From JBBRVW01 sp963784645 (lineage in GTDB: Bacteria > Actinomycetota > Actinomycetes > JACCUZ01), in the NCBI GenBank assembly GCA_963784645.1, contig CAWARY010000002.1, positions 496,001 through 560,000 on the forward strand: 64,000 nt of DNA, given 5' to 3'. The notes beneath the pieces were generated by a model. That model was not told the DNA's origin. It worked only from the letters and a program-made list of their open reading frames with translations, and made no database searches. Shown piece by piece: positions 23,169 to 31,711 of this stretch (the first letter of the stretch is position 1; every line of letters begins with the position of its first letter). A program made the position numbers and the translations under genes.

Positions 23169-23696
23169 TCATCGCGGGACGACCCGGGACGTGGCAGCCA
23201 GCCGGATGCCCCACTCGCGGGCCCGGTCCAGCTCGCCCGGGAGTAGCGGTCCGGCGACGTCCGCGACCCAGAACGTCTCCGGCGGCAGCGGTGCCCGGCT
23301 GCCCGAGCGCGCCAGCCGGCGGGCGGCAGCCCGGGCCGCTGAGCCGGGGACGCCGCGCTTGCGGACGCGGGTGTCGAACGTCGCCACGCTCGCGGGGAGC
23401 GGACCTGCGGCCAGGACGGTGAGGTACTCCCGCAGCCCGGTCGCACGGTCACCGTCCGACAGCGCCGCGCCACGCTGGGCGGCGTCCGCCCGGGTCGCCG
23501 GGCGGCTCAGGCCGAACGCGTGCGTCGGTCCGCCGAGGACCAGGAGCTCGACCGCCGGTCCGGCGGGTGCCTCAGCGACGTCGACGACGTCGACGGCCTC
23601 CACGTCGGACGACGTCCGGAGCCCGTCGGCGACGGCCTCGCCGACGGCGCGGGTGCTGCCGAACATCGACTCGACGACCACGAGAACGCGTGTCAT
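23169..23696 (-). CDS. Flavodoxin-domain protein
   Basis: A 175-residue protein from ATG 23696 behind GAGGAAGGA. The N-terminus MTRVLVVVESMFGSTRAV contains the phosphate-binding loop of flavodoxins (SMFGST), and VLGGPTHAFGLSRP matches the second flavin-contact loop. It probably binds FMN and transfers electrons or acts as a flavodoxin-like quinone reductase. It lies between an Usp gene and an Acg-type gene on the same strand, so the three form a likely operon under the site at 24396. Confidence 0.82.
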   Translation of the reverse strand: MTRVLVVVESMFGSTRAVGEAVADGLRTSSDVEAVDVVDVAEAPAGPAVELLVLGGPTHAFGLSRPATRADAAQRGAALSDGDRATGLREYLTVLAAGPLPASVATFDTRVRKRGVPGSAARAAARRLARSGSRAPLPPETFWVADVAGPLLPGELDRAREWGIRLAATSRVVPR

Positions 23697-23710
23697 GACG
23701 GTCCTTCCTC

Positions 23711-24247
23711 TCAGAGCAGCGGACCCATGACCATGGCGTCCCTGGCGTGGTCCCGTTCCTGCCCGACCGGGGCGGGGACGGCGACGACGGGCATGTCGGC
23801 GTGCGAGAGCACGTAGTGGCTCACCGACCCCGAGACGGCGCGGCGCAGCCCGGTGTGCTCGTGGGTCCCGACGACGACGAGCCGGGAGCCGTGGGACAGG
23901 GCGACCAGCACCGGGCCGGCGCCGCCCTCGTGCACCTCGAGGGTCCAGCGCACCCGGGCGGCGTCGCCCCCGAGGGTGTCCAGCACCCAGCGGGTGGCCC
24001 GGGCCCGGGCGTCCGCAGCCGTGGCTTCCAGGTAGTCGGCCGCGCCTGCGGTGACGGCCGCCGAGGCGAGTGCGGACATCTGCCAGGTGCGCACCAGCCT
24101 GAGGGGCAGCCCGGTGGCGAGGCTGTGGGTGGCGGCCCAGCGCAGCGCTGCCTCGGACGCGGGACTCTCGTCGATGCCCACGACGACCTCGTCGCGGGTC
24201 GCTGCGGGTGCTCCTGCCGGTGTCGTGTGGTGCTCGTTCGTGGTCAT
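23711..24247 (-). CDS. Universal stress protein, single Usp domain
   Basis: A 178-residue protein from ATG 24247 behind GGGAGA. EVVVGIDESPASEAAL begins the domain and VVGTHEHTGLRRAVSGS replaces the classical glycine-rich loop: the second Gly position is occupied by His-Glu-His, as in the Usp at 31695. It is the first gene of the run Usp, flavodoxin, Acg-type, and it diverges from devR, with the best DevR-box-like palindrome (24396..24409) between them. Confidence 0.9.
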   Translation of the reverse strand: MTTNEHHTTPAGAPAATRDEVVVGIDESPASEAALRWAATHSLATGLPLRLVRTWQMSALASAAVTAGAADYLEATAADARARATRWVLDTLGGDAARVRWTLEVHEGGAGPVLVALSHGSRLVVVGTHEHTGLRRAVSGSVSHYVLSHADMPVVAVPAPVGQERDHARDAMVMGPLL

Positions 24248-24395
24248 GACATCTCCCGCTGTACGGCGGCACCGCATGTCGGTGCCTGGGTCGAGCCTGC
24301 GCCCGGGACGCCGCGCGTCGCAGGTGCGGAGGGCCCCTCGGGCCGGGTAGAACGGCCCCTTCCTCGAACCGCTGCGCGTGCGGGGGCCCATGGAG

Positions 24396-24409
24396 GGGAC
24401 CAAGGTCCC
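24396..24409. promoter_or_regulatory. DevR-box-like palindrome between the Usp operon and devR
   Basis: GGGACCAAGGTCCC has perfect 6-bp arms and matches 12 of 14 positions of GGGACTWWAGTCCC. It is 81 bases upstream of the devR start and 149 bases upstream of the divergent Usp start, compatible with autoregulation of devR as in mycobacteria. Confidence 0.65.
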
Positions 24410-24489
24410 GGTCAGGACAGGTCGGACCTCCCGGTCCACGCAGGCGCACGGCGGTGCGCCTGGTCCTCGGATTCGGGTACACAGGTCCC

Positions 24490-25167
24490 ATGACCGAGAG
24501 CCCAGTGCCCGACGCACCCCCCGCCAAGGCCCCCATCCGGGTCTTCCTGCTCGACGACCACGAGGTCGTGCGCCGCGGGCTCAAGGACCTGCTCGAGTCC
24601 GAGGGCGACATCGAGGTGGTGGGCGAGTCCGGGCTGGCCGACGAGGCGCGCCGGCGGATCCCGGCCCTGCGCCCGCACGTCGCCGTCCTCGACGGGCGGC
24701 TGCCCGACGGGTCCGGCATCGACGTGTGCCGCGACATCAGGTCCAGCCACCCCGAGATCGCGGCGCTCATCCTCACGTCCTACGACGACGACGAGGCGCT
24801 GTTCGCGGCGATCATGGCGGGCGCCGCCGGGTACGTCCTCAAGCAGATCCGTGGCAACGACCTGCTGGACGCCGTCCGACGGGTGGCCGCCGGCCAGTCG
24901 CTGCTGGACCCTGCCGTCACCACGCAGGTGCTGGAGCGCCTGCGCCAGGGACCGCCGCAGGACAAGGCGCTCGCGCCGCTCACCGACCAGGAGCTGAAGA
25001 TCCTGGAGCTGATCGGCGAGGGCCTGACCAACCGGCAGATCGGTGAGCGGATGTTCCTCGCCGAGAAGACAGTGAAGAACTACGTGTCGAGCCTGCTCTC
25101 CAAGCTGGGGCTGCAGCGCCGCACGCAGGCCGCGGTCTTCGCCACGAAGCACCTGCCGCAGTCCTGA
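24490..25167 (+). CDS. devR: DevR/DosR-like response regulator (NarL family)
   Basis: A 225-residue regulator from ATG 24490. The receiver domain has the acidic pair LDDHE and the phospho-acceptor Asp near residue 68 in VLDGRLPDGSG, which is very close to the DosR sequence around its phospho-Asp. The C-terminal LuxR-type helix-turn-helix contains LTDQELKILELIGEGLTNRQ and AEKTVKNYVSSLLSKLGL; the Lys-Thr-Val-Lys-Asn stretch is the DNA-reading helix of DosR. It lies beside its presumed target genes, and a DevS-like kinase is encoded 2 kb away (27202). It should activate the palindrome-linked genes of this block. Confidence 0.88.
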   Translation: MTESPVPDAPPAKAPIRVFLLDDHEVVRRGLKDLLESEGDIEVVGESGLADEARRRIPALRPHVAVLDGRLPDGSGIDVCRDIRSSHPEIAALILTSYDDDEALFAAIMAGAAGYVLKQIRGNDLLDAVRRVAAGQSLLDPAVTTQVLERLRQGPPQDKALAPLTDQELKILELIGEGLTNRQIGERMFLAEKTVKNYVSSLLSKLGLQRRTQAAVFATKHLPQS

Positions 25168-25183
25168 TCCGGAGCCCCGACCG

Positions 25184-26410
25184 ATGCCCACCGTCGACAC
25201 GGTGACGCTGGCTGCCGTTCTCGCCCGCCTGCCCGCAGGTGCGCGAGTGGTCGCGGGGGGAAATGCCGCGGCGCCGCGGGCGCTGCTCGAGGTGCTCGAC
25301 GGCGCGCTCGAGCACTTCCGGCTGTTCATGCTCAACGCCCACCGCGGGATCCCGGCGCGGCCGGGAGTCGTGCACGAGACCTGCTTCGTCGGGCCGGGCA
25401 TGCGCCGCAGTCCCACCCTGTCCTACGTGCCGGCGCGACTCTCGCTCGTCCCGCGCCTGTTCGCCACCACGTTGCCCCCCGACGCCGTGCTGGTCACGGT
25501 CGCGCCACCCGTCGACGGGAGGTTCTCCCTGGGGACGGAGGTCAACATCCTCCCGGCGGCCATCGCTGCCTGCCGGGCCCGGGGTGGCCTCGTCGTCGCG
25601 CAGGTCAACCGCTTCATGCCGTGGACCTACGGCGACGGCCTGCTCGACGTCGACGCGGTCGACCACGTGCTGGCGGCGGACGCACCCCTGGACGAGCCGG
25701 CACCGTCCGTCCTGGACGACGCCGCTCGCGGTGTGGGGGAGCGACTCGCCGCCCTCGTCGGGGACGGCGTGACGCTGCAGATGGGCATCGGCACCGTGCC
25801 CGACGCCACCCTCCCGGGTCTCGTGTCGCGCCGCGGGCTGGCGATCTGGTCCGAGATGTTCTCCGACGGCGTCCTCGACCTCGACCGGGCCGGTGCCCTG
25901 GACGCCGGCGCGCCCCTCACCGCCTCGTTCCTCTACGGCTCCGCCGACCTGTACTCCTGGGTCGACCGCAACCCGAGGGTCCAGGTGCTGCGGACCGAGA
26001 CGACCAACTCCCCGGCGCGGATCGCCGCCTGCCGGGCCATGACGTCGGTCAACACCGCGCTCCAGGTCGACCTGTTCGGCCAGGCCAACGCGTCCCGCAT
26101 CTCCGCGCGCATCCACTCCGGCTTCGGTGGCCAGACCGACTTCATCGTCGGCGCCCTGCACTCGGCCGGCGGCCAGGCGCTGATGGCGTTGCGCTCCTGG
26201 CACCCCAAGGCCGACGTCTCGACCATCGTCCCGCTCGTCGACGAGCCGGTGACCTCGTTCCAGCACACCGCGGTCGTCACCGAGCAGGGGGTCGCCGAGA
26301 TCTTCGGCGGCGACGAGAAGCGGCAGGCCCGTCAGCTCGTGGAGAACGCCGCGCACCCCCGGGTCCGCGACGAGCTCCGTGAGGAGGCGGCGGCGCTCGG
26401 CCTCTGGTGA
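25184..26410 (+). CDS. Acetyl-CoA hydrolase/transferase family protein
   Basis: A 408-residue protein from ATG 25184, 16 bases after devR. It resembles the acetyl-CoA hydrolase / 4-hydroxybutyrate CoA-transferase family: LQMGIGTVPDATLPGL near the middle, SEMFSDGVLDL (the region carrying the catalytic Glu), and GGQTDFIVGALHSAGGQALM near the C-terminus. It would move CoA between acyl groups or release acetate from acetyl-CoA. Its place directly behind devR suggests a link between the hypoxic response and acetate handling, together with phosphoketolase and acetate kinase. Confidence 0.85.
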   Translation: MPTVDTVTLAAVLARLPAGARVVAGGNAAAPRALLEVLDGALEHFRLFMLNAHRGIPARPGVVHETCFVGPGMRRSPTLSYVPARLSLVPRLFATTLPPDAVLVTVAPPVDGRFSLGTEVNILPAAIAACRARGGLVVAQVNRFMPWTYGDGLLDVDAVDHVLAADAPLDEPAPSVLDDAARGVGERLAALVGDGVTLQMGIGTVPDATLPGLVSRRGLAIWSEMFSDGVLDLDRAGALDAGAPLTASFLYGSADLYSWVDRNPRVQVLRTETTNSPARIAACRAMTSVNTALQVDLFGQANASRISARIHSGFGGQTDFIVGALHSAGGQALMALRSWHPKADVSTIVPLVDEPVTSFQHTAVVTEQGVAEIFGGDEKRQARQLVENAAHPRVRDELREEAAALGLW

Positions 26411-26450
26411 CCGGCGTCCCCGCAGGCAGCGACGTCCGGACCGCGCAGCG

Positions 26451-26464
26451 GGGCCTTAGGTCCC
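26451..26464. promoter_or_regulatory. DevR-box-like site of the DoxX-like gene
   Basis: GGGCCTTAGGTCCC matches 12 of 14 positions of GGGACTWWAGTCCC. It ends 70 bases before the start of the DoxX-like gene at 26535. Confidence 0.6.
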
Positions 26465-26534
26465 TAGATGGTGGTGAGCCGAGCGACGATGCTCGAACTG
26501 TCAGGACGCCGGGCCACCGATCCAGGAGGACACC

Positions 26535-27143
26535 ATGACCACCGCCGGCCACACCTCGAAGAACCCCGTGATCCGCAGCGACGACGCCTTCCTCGCCGAG
26601 CCGGTCCACGAGGAGACGCCGCGCCACAGGGCGTACCGCTACGTGCTCGCCGTCACACGGATCTCGCTGGGCTGGGTCTTCCTCTGGGCGTTCCTCGACA
26701 AGGCCTTCGCTCTCGGCATGGAGACCGGGAGGAACGCCGAGACAGGGGTGGTCGACCGGTTCGGCGACGCCGCGTGGATCCACGGCGGCAGCCCCACCGA
26801 GGGCTTCCTGAAGTTCGGTGCCACCGGCCCCTTCAAGGGGTTCTACAACGACATCGCCGGCGCAGGATGGGCGGACTGGCTGTTCATGCTGGGCCTCCTC
26901 GGCATCGGCACCGCCCTGATCCTCGGCATCGGGATGCGGTTCGCGGCAGTTGCCGGCGCCCTGCTCATGGTGATGATGTGGTCCGTCGTGCTGCGGCCGG
27001 AGAACAACCCGGTCATGGACGACCACCTCGTGTACGCGCTCGTGCTGGTCGTGCTCGCGCTCACGTCGGCCGGCCGGACCCTCGGTCTCGGCCGCCGCTG
27101 GGAGCGGCTGCCCGTCGTGCAGCGGTACGGCTTCCTCAAGTAA
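26535..27143 (+). CDS. DoxX-like integral membrane protein
   Basis: A 202-residue membrane protein from ATG 26535 behind CAGGAGGA. After a polar N-terminus of about 35 residues there are four hydrophobic segments: about residues 38 to 56, 110 to 132, 135 to 152 and 163 to 180. RISLGWVFLWAFLDKAF is the DoxX-family first helix. DoxX/DoxD relatives are quinone-linked thiosulfate oxidoreductase subunits or redox partners in actinobacteria; the electron donor here is unknown. It has its own DevR-box-like site and ends in a strong bidirectional terminator shared with the kinase gene at 27202. Confidence 0.8.
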   Translation: MTTAGHTSKNPVIRSDDAFLAEPVHEETPRHRAYRYVLAVTRISLGWVFLWAFLDKAFALGMETGRNAETGVVDRFGDAAWIHGGSPTEGFLKFGATGPFKGFYNDIAGAGWADWLFMLGLLGIGTALILGIGMRFAAVAGALLMVMMWSVVLRPENNPVMDDHLVYALVLVVLALTSAGRTLGLGRRWERLPVVQRYGFLK

Positions 27144-27156
27144 GACCGCACCGCAG

Positions 27157-27182
27157 AAGGCCGGGACCCGGGTCCCGGCCTT
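27157..27182. terminator. Bidirectional rho-independent terminator (26-bp perfect palindrome)
   Basis: A perfect 26-base palindrome beginning AAGGCCGGGACCC with T-residues after it (27181..27183) and matching A-residues before it, so it can act in both directions. It separates the convergent genes ending at 27143 and 27202. The 13-bp stem leaves at most a very small loop, so the actual hairpin is probably a few pairs shorter. Confidence 0.85.
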
Positions 27183-27201
27183 TCGCACGAGCGCACGCGG
27201 C

Positions 27202-28932
27202 TCAGGACGAGGTGGTCGGCACCCGCCACACGGCCACCGTGCCGCCGGTCGCGCCGGCCGGACCGATCTCGAACGAGCCGCCCAGCGACTCGGCGCGGTC
27301 GGCCAGGTTGCGCAGGCCGCTGCGCCGTCCGCTCTCGACGTACCCGGTGCCGTCGTCGGTGATCGTCAGCAGCACCTCTTCGCCCACCGCCAGGTGCACG
27401 GTGACGTCGGTCGCGCCGGCGTGCCGCGCGACGTTGGACAGTGCCTCGCGGACGACAGCGACCAGGTGCGGGCGGACGTCGTCCGGGACCAGGGAGTCGA
27501 CCGGACCGTCGGTGACCAGGTCCGCGGCGAAGCCCAGCGCCGGCGTCGCGGCGGCCACCACCTCGGCCAGCTGCGCCCGGAGGTCGGTCGAGAGCGCCGG
27601 GACCGACAGCTCGAAGATGGTGCGCCGGATGTCCTTGATGGTGGCGTCGATGTCGTCGACCGCGCCGGTGATGCGTGCGGCCACCTCCGGCCGGGCCGTC
27701 ATCCGGGCGGCGTTGTCGAGGGTCAGCCCCACGGCGAACAACCGCTGGATCACGAGGTCGTGCAGGTCGCGGCCGATCCGGTCGCGGTCCTCGAACACCG
27801 CGAGCCGGTTGCGGTCCTCCTGGGCCCGGACGACCTGCAGGGCCAGCGCCGCCTGCTCGGCGAAGGCCGCCAGCTGGCCGACGTCGTTCTCTCGCCGGGC
27901 GCGCCGGTCGGCCCAGGCCGTGAGGAGGACGCCCTCGGCCGGACCGCCGGCGCCCAGCGGCAGCAGGAGGACGGCGTCGAGCTCCGGGCCGCGCTCGGTG
28001 GTCGCGAACCCCAGGTCGTTGAGGCCGGATCGCACGTCGTCGCCGATCAGCAGGAGCGTCCGCCCCTCGTCCAGGACACCGGCGGCGGCGGACCCGGGCA
28101 CGACCGCGAGCGGCCCGGCCGGTCGCCGGAAGGGGGAGCCGGAGACCACCTCGACCGCGAGGTGCCCGTCCTCGTTGCGGAGCAGCACCGACGCGACGTC
28201 GGCGCCGGCCGCTTTCCGGGCCCGGTCGGCCACCAGCTCGAGGGCCTTGTCGCGCGCGACCTGGCCGAGCAGCGCAGCCGTGATCTCCGCGGTGGCCTCC
28301 AGCCAGCGCTGTCGCCGGGCGGACTCCTCGTAGAGCCGGGCGTTCTCGATGACGACACCGGCGGCCGCCGCGAGCGCCACCACGATCTCCCGGTCCTCCA
28401 CCGTGAAGCCGTCGCCGGACTGCTTCTCCGTCAGGTAGAGGTTGCCGAAGACCGTGTCCCGGATGCGGATGGGGACACCCAGGAAGGTGTCCATCGGCGG
28501 GTGGTTCGGGGGGAAGCCGTAGGACTGCGGGTGGTCACCTAGCCGCTGCAGCCGGAGCGGCTCGGGCGAGTCGATGATCACCCCGAGGATGCCGTGCCCG
28601 CTGGGCAGGTCGCCGATCGCGGCGCGCTGCTCCTCGGTCAGGCCGTGGGTGATGAACTGCGTCAGGCGCCGCTCCGGGCCGGTGCCCAGGACCCCGAGGG
28701 CGCCGTAGCGCGCGTCGGCCAGCTGGCAGGAGACGCGCACGATCCGCGCGAGCACCGAACCGAGGTCGAGGTCAGCGGCGATGCCGACGACCGCGTCGAG
28801 CAGCAGCCGCAACCGCTCCTGGGTGTCGAGGACGGCGCCGACCCGGGCGAGCACCTCACCGAGCAGGTCGTCCAGCCGCGCCCGCGCCAGCGGCGGCAGC
28901 GCAGCCGACGGTGGTGGTGGGGGGTCGTTCAT
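27202..28932 (-). CDS. devS: DevS/DosT-like heme-GAF sensor histidine kinase
   Basis: A 576-residue kinase from ATG 28932. Two GAF domains (about 45 to 205 and 220 to 370) precede a HisKA_3 dimerisation domain with phospho-acceptor His near 391 in RDRIGRDLHDLVIQRLF and a C-terminal ATPase domain (NVARHAGATDVTVHL, DDGTGY). Aligned by eye to M. tuberculosis DevS (from memory), His149, the proximal heme ligand, corresponds to His144 in GFPPNHPPM, and distal Tyr171 to Tyr166 in NLYLTEK. Heme-based sensing of O2, NO or CO is therefore likely. The partner is probably the DevR at 24490; the two genes are not adjacent. Confidence 0.87.
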   Translation of the reverse strand: MNDPPPPPSAALPPLARARLDDLLGEVLARVGAVLDTQERLRLLLDAVVGIAADLDLGSVLARIVRVSCQLADARYGALGVLGTGPERRLTQFITHGLTEEQRAAIGDLPSGHGILGVIIDSPEPLRLQRLGDHPQSYGFPPNHPPMDTFLGVPIRIRDTVFGNLYLTEKQSGDGFTVEDREIVVALAAAAGVVIENARLYEESARRQRWLEATAEITAALLGQVARDKALELVADRARKAAGADVASVLLRNEDGHLAVEVVSGSPFRRPAGPLAVVPGSAAAGVLDEGRTLLLIGDDVRSGLNDLGFATTERGPELDAVLLLPLGAGGPAEGVLLTAWADRRARRENDVGQLAAFAEQAALALQVVRAQEDRNRLAVFEDRDRIGRDLHDLVIQRLFAVGLTLDNAARMTARPEVAARITGAVDDIDATIKDIRRTIFELSVPALSTDLRAQLAEVVAAATPALGFAADLVTDGPVDSLVPDDVRPHLVAVVREALSNVARHAGATDVTVHLAVGEEVLLTITDDGTGYVESGRRSGLRNLADRAESLGGSFEIGPAGATGGTVAVWRVPTTSS

Positions 28933-29130
28933 GGCGGCAGCCTCATCGGACTCGGTGATCACTGGCGTCGACCGTATCGCTGCCGGGACTCGACTTCGAT
29001 CCTCGTCTCGGCCGGGCCTGCCGGCTGCCTGATCCGGATGCGCCCATGGGCCCGCCGCCGGAGGACCTCGTCCCCTGCCGACGCGCACGGTGGGCTCCTA
29101 CCGTCGGGACAAGGAATCGAGGTGGTGGCC

Positions 29131-29559
29131 ATGACCAGCGCAAGCGAACCCACCGACCGCCGGGGCCTGCGGGTGCTCCCGTACGCCGAGTGCCTGCTCC
29201 TGCTGCGCCACGCGCGCACCGGGCGCGTCGGCTTCGTCCACGACGGGGAGCCCGAGATCCTGCCGGTGACGTTCGGGCTCGACGCCGGCGCGCCGGTGTT
29301 CCGCAGCACCTGGGGTTCCAAGCTCGAGGCCGCGGCGGCGAACCGCGTCGTGGCGCTGGAAGCCGATGCGGTGGACCGGGCCACTCGTCGCGCCTGGAGC
29401 GTGGTCGTCAAAGGTCCTGCCACCGTCGTGTACGACGACGACGACATCGCGCGGTTCGAACTGCTCGGCGTCGAGCGCTGGGTCCGCGACGACGCCGAGC
29501 AGTTCTGGGTGCGGGTGTCGCCCGAGACCATCACCGGTCGCGAGCTGGACCTGCCGTGA
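29131..29559 (+). CDS. Pyridoxamine-5'-phosphate-oxidase-fold protein
   Basis: A 142-residue protein from ATG 29131. LPYAECLLLLRHARTGRVGFV followed by EPEILPVTFGLDAGAPVF and WGSKLEAAA is the compact PPOX-like split barrel. It is a paralogue of the gene at 21514 and lacks the long tail. It diverges from devS and points toward the DsrE-like gene (7-base gap, opposite strand). The upstream region holds only a weak DevR-box-like sequence, so regulation is unsure. Cofactor FMN or F420 is possible; the reaction is unknown. Confidence 0.8.
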   Translation: MTSASEPTDRRGLRVLPYAECLLLLRHARTGRVGFVHDGEPEILPVTFGLDAGAPVFRSTWGSKLEAAAANRVVALEADAVDRATRRAWSVVVKGPATVVYDDDDIARFELLGVERWVRDDAEQFWVRVSPETITGRELDLP

Positions 29560-29566
29560 GGTGGGC

Positions 29567-30082
29567 TCAGACGAACAGGATCTGGGCGCCGGCGGTCATC
29601 TCGATGAAGTCGGCGGCGCTGATGATCGCCTCGACGCCGTCGTAGAGGTCCGGCATGCCCAGGTGCTGCATGTCCGCGGACATCCGGCAGGCCCACAGGT
29701 GGCCGCCCGAGTCCACGATCTGCTGGAGGAACTCCGGCACCTCGGGCACGCCGATCTCCGCGATCGACTTCTTGAGCCTCGAGGTCGCCAGCGTGGTCAT
29801 CCATGGCAGACCGCCGAGTCCCTGCGGCAGATGGGTTGCGGTGTTGCCGAGCATCGTGAACTTGAGGTCGCCCATCGTCTTCGGGTTGATGAGCTCGAAG
29901 CCCCAGAAGGTGAAGAACAGATGGGTCTCGATGCCCTCGCCGAGAGCGGCGTTGGCGAGCACGAGGCCCGGGTAGGCCATGTCGAGGCTGCCCTTGGAGC
30001 AGATGATCGCGAGCTTGCGGTCGGTCTTCTCCTCGCCGAACGAGGGGACGATCGGCGCGGTTTCGGTGGTGGTGGTGCTCAT
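29567..30082 (-). CDS. DsrE/DsrF-like sulfur-relay protein
   Basis: A 171-residue protein from ATG 30082. KLAIICSKGSLDMAYPGLVLANAA and THLFFTFWGFELINPK are the core of DsrE/DrsE-like proteins, with Cys near residue 28 in ICSKG and Cys in LWACRMSADM, the usual sulfur-carrying position of this family. It is the last gene of an operon with a DsrC-like protein, a sulfide:quinone-oxidoreductase-like flavoprotein and a Usp. It probably receives or donates sulfane sulfur in the cytoplasm. Confidence 0.83.
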   Translation of the reverse strand: MSTTTTETAPIVPSFGEEKTDRKLAIICSKGSLDMAYPGLVLANAALGEGIETHLFFTFWGFELINPKTMGDLKFTMLGNTATHLPQGLGGLPWMTTLATSRLKKSIAEIGVPEVPEFLQQIVDSGGHLWACRMSADMQHLGMPDLYDGVEAIISAADFIEMTAGAQILFV

Positions 30083-30105
30083 GACGGGTCCTTCCTCGGT
30101 GGCGG

Positions 30106-30420
30106 TCACACGCAACCGCGCGGCTTGGGCAGCCCGGCGACGTACGCCATCTTCTTGGCGGGCTTGACGGGGAACAGGGCGAACAGCTCGCGGGTGGGGA
30201 CGCCGGTCCCGACGGTGACCCGGCGCAGGGTCGCGGTCTCGCCGTGCTCGCTGAAGTCGGCACGCAGGAACTGCAGTACGGACAGGTGCTGTGGCGTGAG
30301 CTCCAGGCCGATCTGGGCGGCGAGCGCGTGGGCCAGCTCCTCGTCCCACTCGTCGTACGACGTGAGGAAGCCCTCCGCGTCGACGTGGACGTCGTGGCCG
30401 GCAATGGTGGTGACGGTCAT
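30106..30420 (-). CDS. DsrC/TusE-family sulfur-carrier protein
   Basis: A 104-residue protein from ATG 30420. TSYDEWDEELAHALAAQIGLELT and the C-terminal PKPRGCV match the DsrC/TusE family, whose penultimate Cys sits on a flexible arm and carries persulfide. Only this one Cys of the two found in dissimilatory DsrC is present, as in TusE-like or single-Cys DsrC proteins. It lies between the flavoprotein (1-base gap, upstream) and the DsrE-like gene (23-base gap, downstream). There are no dsrAB sulfite reductase genes in view. Confidence 0.85.
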   Translation of the reverse strand: MTVTTIAGHDVHVDAEGFLTSYDEWDEELAHALAAQIGLELTPQHLSVLQFLRADFSEHGETATLRRVTVGTGVPTRELFALFPVKPAKKMAYVAGLPKPRGCV

Positions 30421-30421
30421 C

Positions 30422-31711
30422 TCATGCCTCCGCTTTCTCGGGCTGCTTGCCGGCCATGGACATGTGCGACGGCAGCGGCAGCGGTCGTCCGGGGAGCAGG
30501 ACGTTCCAGTAGGCCCAGCGGAACGCGAGCTTTCCCCAGTGGTTCACGCGGGTCTCCTCGAGCAGATGGAACGGCCCGAGGCGGGGGACCGGGTACGTGC
30601 CCGGTAACGGCTGGGTGTCGTAGTTGAAGTCGAGCAGCAGCGCCTTCCCGGCACCCGACTCGACGAAGCAGTTCGCGTGCCCGTCGAAGGCGTGCGTCAT
30701 CGCGTGGCCGGCCACGTGCTCGAGGAAGTTCTCGACGAACACGTCGATGGCGAAGTGCGCGACCGACCCGGCCTTGGAGGTCGGGATGTCGCACGCGTCG
30801 CCGATGGCGAACACGTCGTCGTGCCCCTTGGCGAGGAAGGTCCCCGGGTCGACGGGTACCAGGTTGAGCTCGTCGCCGAGCCGCGACCGCGCGACGAAGT
30901 CCGCGCCGAGGTTCGGCGGGACGGTGACGAGCAGGTCGAAGGGGAGCTCGCGCCCGTCGTAGGACACCAGCGACCGCGCCTCCGGGTCGACCCGGTCGAC
31001 GACGAAGTCGGTCTCCAGGTCGATGCCACGCGCGGCGAGCATCCCGCCCAGCCGCTCGGAGGCGACCGGTTTGGTGAAGGCGCCGGACAACGGCGTGACG
31101 TAGGTGAGCTGCAGGTCGTCTCGGTGACCGAGCCGGCGGAACCGGTCGTCCAGCAGGAAGGTCAGCTCGAGCGGCGCCACGGGGCACTTGATCGGCATCT
31201 CGGCGACGTGCACGAGCACCCGGCCGCCCTGGAACTGCTCGAGCGCAGCGCGCAGGGCCACGGCGCCGTCGAGCGTGTAGAACTCGTGGGCGCTGGACCG
31301 CCAGACCCGGTCGTCCAGCAGCCCCGGCACCTGGTCCGGCCGCGGCGTCACACCGGTGGCGACGACGAGGTAGTCGTACGGCAGCTGCGCGCCGTCGGCG
31401 AGCACGACCTGATGGTCCGCGGGGGCGACGCGTTCCACTTCGCCGCGCACGAGTCGGACGCGCGCGTCCAGGCAGTCCGCGACGGGTCGCTGGAGCTGCC
31501 CGGGCCGGTACCCGCCGAAGGGGAGGAGCAGGTAGCCCGGCTGGTAGTGGTGGGCGTCGTCCGGCTCCACGACCGTGATCTCCCAGGCGTCGTCGAGTCG
31601 TCGCGACATCCGGTTGGCGAGCATGGTGCCGGCGGTGCCGGCACCGAGCACCACGAGGCGACGTGCTCCTGGTCGGCCGGAGCTGAGCTCGGCGTCAGAA
31701 CCGCGGGACAT
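30422..31711 (-). CDS. Sulfide:quinone oxidoreductase-like FAD-dependent oxidoreductase
   Basis: A 429-residue flavoprotein from ATG 31711, which overlaps the end of the Usp gene by 17 bases. The FAD dinucleotide motif is RLVVLGAGTAGTMLANRM, the second ATP/NAD-like motif lies near YDYLVVATGVTPRPDQVPG, and GHDDVFAIGDACDIP is the conserved FAD-contact near the C-terminus. MPIKCPVAPLELTFLLD contains the catalytic-type Cys of sulfide:quinone oxidoreductases. Together with DsrE-like and DsrC-like proteins it could oxidise sulfide to a protein-bound sulfane and feed quinone. Activity is not proven by sequence. Confidence 0.83.
   Translation of the reverse strand: MSRGSDAELSSGRPGARRLVVLGAGTAGTMLANRMSRRLDDAWEITVVEPDDAHHYQPGYLLLPFGGYRPGQLQRPVADCLDARVRLVRGEVERVAPADHQVVLADGAQLPYDYLVVATGVTPRPDQVPGLLDDRVWRSSAHEFYTLDGAVALRAALEQFQGGRVLVHVAEMPIKCPVAPLELTFLLDDRFRRLGHRDDLQLTYVTPLSGAFTKPVASERLGGMLAARGIDLETDFVVDRVDPEARSLVSYDGRELPFDLLVTVPPNLGADFVARSRLGDELNLVPVDPGTFLAKGHDDVFAIGDACDIPTSKAGSVAHFAIDVFVENFLEHVAGHAMTHAFDGHANCFVESGAGKALLLDFNYDTQPLPGTYPVPRLGPFHLLEETRVNHWGKLAFRWAYWNVLLPGRPLPLPSHMSMAGKQPEKAEA

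Noticed and set aside
29061..29074. DevR box before the PPOX-fold gene at 29131
   Set aside because: GAGGACCTCGTCCC matches only 8 of 14 positions and lacks the left arm.
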